DNA of 6,128 bases from Acidimicrobiia bacterium (GTDB lineage Bacteria; Actinomycetota; Acidimicrobiia; IMCC26256), in contig JALRDW010000050.1 of assembly GCA_023262065.1 (NCBI GenBank), forward strand, positions 1-6,128. Reading direction: 5' to 3'. This document shows, piece by piece, positions 5,043 to 6,128 of the stretch (position 1 is its first letter; each line of letters begins with the position of its first letter). Under the pieces are notes generated by a model. That model had not been told where the DNA came from, did no database searches, and saw only the letters and a program-made list of their open reading frames with translations. The translations under genes and the position numbers were made by a program.

Positions 5043-5094
5043 GGCGGGCCCGATGGGCCCGGCTACCCGACCCGGCGGGCCCGATGGGCCCGGC
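5043..5094. repeat. Two direct copies of a 21-nt hairpin-forming repeat
   Basis: Identical 21-nt units lie at 5043-5063 and 5074-5094, period 31. Each contains GGGCCC-GAT-GGGCCC, and each can fold as CGGGCCC/GGGCCCG with a 3-nt loop (5045-5061 and 5076-5092). The left copy lies between the two convergent genes apart from its last base; the right copy is within the last codons of the DUF5318 gene, encoding RAHRAR. Confidence 0.85.
5045..5061. terminator. Probable bidirectional terminator between convergent genes
   Basis: A 7-bp perfect G+C stem with loop GAT (or ATC on the other strand) begins 9 nt after the plus-strand stop (5035) and lies immediately past the minus-strand stop (5065-5063). 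There is no T-tract on either side. Placement between two converging genes supports a two-way U-less terminator. Confidence 0.5.
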
Positions 5095-5440
5095 CGTGCA
5101 ACTCGCGACGGGTGAGGTGGTTCCACCGGCAGTCGTGGCAGACCTCGACGACGTACCGGGCGAACTCGTCGTGCTTGCGGGCGAGGCGTTCGAGTTCGCC
5201 CTCGGCCGTGAGGCAGCGGCCGTTGGCGTCGCGGAGTCCGTCGCCGTAGACGTAGGACACGAGGCGGAGGGTGTCCTCGGCGCAGATCGGACAGGGCCGG
5301 CCGGTCGGTTCCCCGACGTGCTTGGCGGCCCGGACGAGCTCGGGATGGGCGTCGCAGACGTCCTCGGTCCGGATCACACCACGCCGCAGGTCCCGGAGCA
5401 GGGCCCGGCGGGCCAGGGCGTAATCGGTGTGGCTCGGCAC
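5063..5440 (-). CDS. DUF5318 family zinc-ribbon protein (similar to M. tuberculosis Rv0049)
   Basis: The 125-residue product aligns well from memory with actinobacterial Rv0049: DYALARRALL at 6-15, VCDAHPELVRAAKHVGEPTG around 28-47, CPIC at 50-53, LVSYVYGD at 60-67, then EFARYVVEVCHDCRWNHL at 92-109. The CxxC pairs C50/C53 and C101/C104 should bind one zinc. The molecular function of the family is not known to me. It is conserved beside a PadR regulator and near rpsF in many actinobacteria. The GTG start precedes the conserved DYALRRR-like block. A -10-like TAGGCT lies 8 nt upstream with no Shine-Dalgarno sequence, suggesting an almost leaderless message. The frame stays open far upstream (to about 6121), but that part overlaps the divergent PadR gene and is not homologous. 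The C-terminal ten residues are basic and coincide with a DNA repeat. Confidence 0.92.
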   Translation of the reverse strand: MPSHTDYALARRALLRDLRRGVIRTEDVCDAHPELVRAAKHVGEPTGRPCPICAEDTLRLVSYVYGDGLRDANGRCLTAEGELERLARKHDEFARYVVEVCHDCRWNHLTRRELHGRAHRARRVG

Positions 5441-5448
5441 GGGGCCGG

Positions 5449-5454
5449 AGCCTA
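5449..5454 (-). promoter_or_regulatory. Putative -10 element of the DUF5318 gene
   Basis: TAGGCT (minus strand) fits TAnnnT and ends 8 nt before the GTG at 5440. Transcription would start at, or one to two bases before, the start codon, giving a leaderless or near-leaderless transcript. No -35 was recognised. Confidence 0.35.
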
Positions 5455-5543
5455 CCGGCGCCCCCGCTCGTCCGGGCCGGCGGCGGCCCCGACCGGACCC
5501 CTGCACCCCGGTGCGCGCCCCCGACTCGCATGACGGTGTTCTC

Positions 5544-5566
5544 CGATGTATCGTTTCGATACATCG
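5544..5566. promoter_or_regulatory. PadR-type operator: 10-bp inverted repeat with TTT spacer
   Basis: CGATGTATCG (5544-5553) and CGATACATCG (5557-5566) are perfect inverted copies around TTT. The ends give the ATGT...ACAT arrangement known for PadR-family operators. It is the most A+T-rich element of this region and lies 46 nt before the PadR start. Within it TATCGT (5549-5554) fits a -10 element, which would place the transcription start at A5561. A bound regulator would block the promoter, so autorepression is likely; the divergent DUF5318 promoter about 90 bp away might also be affected. Confidence 0.7.
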
Positions 5567-5611
5567 CGGAGCACCATTCGGTGGTCCGCCGACCCCGACC
5601 CGAAGGCCCCC

Positions 5612-6128
5612 GTGCTCGAACTCGCCATCCTCGGCAACCTGAAGCAGGCGCCGGTCCACGGCTACGAGCTGAAGAAGCGCCTGGCCGACACGCTCGGCCC
5701 GCTGTGGGGCGTGTCGTTCGGCTCCCTCTACCCGGCACTGCGCCGGCTCGAGCGGAGCGGCGCCATCGAGGTCGTCGACGCCCAGGACGACGCCCCGACG
5801 ATCCCCTCGACCGGATCCCTCCGCGGTGAGGCCGCCACCGCTCGTCTGCGCCTCGCGCCGAAGCCGAGCCGGCGGGCCCGCAAGGCCTACCGCATCACCG
5901 CCCGGGGCGAGGCCCTGTTCTCCGAACTGCTGCGCGATCCCGACGGCGCGGTCGACGACCGCACGTTCGCATTGCAGCTGTCGTTCTTCCGGTTCCTCGA
6001 GCCGACCGACCGCCTCGAACTGCTGCAGCGGCGCCGGGCCGAACTCGCTGACCGACTCGCACGGTCCCGCCGGAACCGCACGCCCGCGATCGATCGCTAC
6101 ACGCGCTCCCTCGCGGAGCACCGCACCG
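5612..6128 (+). CDS. PadR-family transcriptional regulator (Rv0047c-like), 3' end outside window
   Basis: PadR regulators are dimeric winged-helix repressors that respond to small molecules. The visible 172 residues open with LELAILGNLKQAPVHGYELK (2-21), continue with the recognition-helix region SFGSLYPALRRLERSGAIE (35-53), a long basic wing insert (about 57-91), KAYRITARGEALFSELL (91-107), and a C-terminal helical dimerisation region including FALQLSFFRFLEP (119-131) and AIDRYTRSL (159-167). From memory these blocks match M. tuberculosis Rv0047c closely, so little is probably missing. The start is GTG with GAAGG 5 nt upstream. An in-frame ATG at 5546 is rejected because it lies inside the palindromic operator and upstream of the likely transcription start, and lacks a ribosome site. 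The gene diverges from DUF5318 across 171 bp. In mycobacteria the next gene is ino1 (inositol-phosphate synthase), which may follow here. Confidence 0.92.
   Translation, partial: MLELAILGNLKQAPVHGYELKKRLADTLGPLWGVSFGSLYPALRRLERSGAIEVVDAQDDAPTIPSTGSLRGEAATARLRLAPKPSRRARKAYRITARGEALFSELLRDPDGAVDDRTFALQLSFFRFLEPTDRLELLQRRRAELADRLARSRRNRTPAIDRYTRSLAEHRT

Noticed and set aside
3243..5249. A 668-codon open frame on the plus strand
   Set aside because: It lies antisense to rpsF, panB and part of DUF5318, all of which are well supported. Its product is low-complexity Arg/Gly/Pro sequence.
5546..5611. Upstream ATG start for the PadR gene
   Set aside because: It lies inside the inverted repeat and upstream of the likely transcription start, lacks a ribosome site, and adds residues absent from the family. 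GTG at 5612 has GAAGG 5 nt upstream.
5441..6121. Long N-terminal extension of the DUF5318 frame
   Set aside because: It overlaps the divergent PadR gene, whose protein similarity is strong, and the extra sequence matches no part of the family.
1..6128. CRISPR arrays, tRNA/rRNA genes, insertion sequences, phage or attachment sites
   Set aside because: No regularly spaced repeats beyond the two-copy hairpin unit, no cloverleaf-like sequence, no transposase or integrase coding region and no flanking terminal repeats were found.

Overview
The window is a very G+C-rich bacterial chromosome segment, most likely actinobacterial. It carries a conserved block of replication and ribosomal genes, all on the minus strand in the order rpsF-ssb-rpsR-rplI-dnaB. 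Beyond this block lie a DUF5318 zinc-ribbon gene and a divergent PadR-family regulator resembling Mycobacterium tuberculosis Rv0049 and Rv0047c. That pairing with the rpsF-dnaB block is a recognisable actinobacterial neighbourhood. Several traits differ from mycobacteria and streptomycetes: a panB gene and a small four-cysteine gene where a penicillin-binding protein gene (ponA1) normally sits, a cysteine-free S18 with an acidic tail, and a DnaD-like reading frame after dnaB. I infer a deep-branching actinobacterium, possibly Acidimicrobiia, but the sequence alone does not prove it.

Layout from left to right: (1) the N-terminal 47 codons of a minus-strand protein resembling the start of DnaD-type primosomal proteins (1-142); (2) dnaB, intein-free, 462 aa from a GTG start (185-1573); (3) a 261-nt gap with several DnaA-box-like 9-mers, a 26-bp perfect palindrome and a strong hairpin after rplI; (4) the operon rpsF-ssb-rpsR-rplI (3614 down to 1835), in which rpsR and rplI overlap by GTGA; (5) a 228-nt gap with the putative rpsF promoter and a foldable leader; (6) panB (4748-3843); (7) a divergent 61-aa zinc-ribbon-like gene (4850-5035) that looks leaderless; (8) a convergent DUF5318 gene (5440-5063), separated from it by repeated GGGCCC hairpins; (9) a PadR-family gene (5612 to the right edge) behind a near-perfect inverted repeat that overlaps its likely promoter.

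The genes fit together as follows. SSB, DnaB and the possible DnaD-like protein act at the replication fork, and S6, S18 and L9 are ribosomal proteins; S6 and S18 bind each other on the 30S platform. DnaA-type boxes ahead of dnaB could tie helicase expression to initiator level. PanB makes ketopantoate for coenzyme A and is probably an independent unit. The PadR-DUF5318 pair shares a divergent intergenic region and may be co-regulated through the PadR operator. No tRNA, rRNA, CRISPR array or mobile element was seen, and no gene-free stretch exceeds 300 bases.
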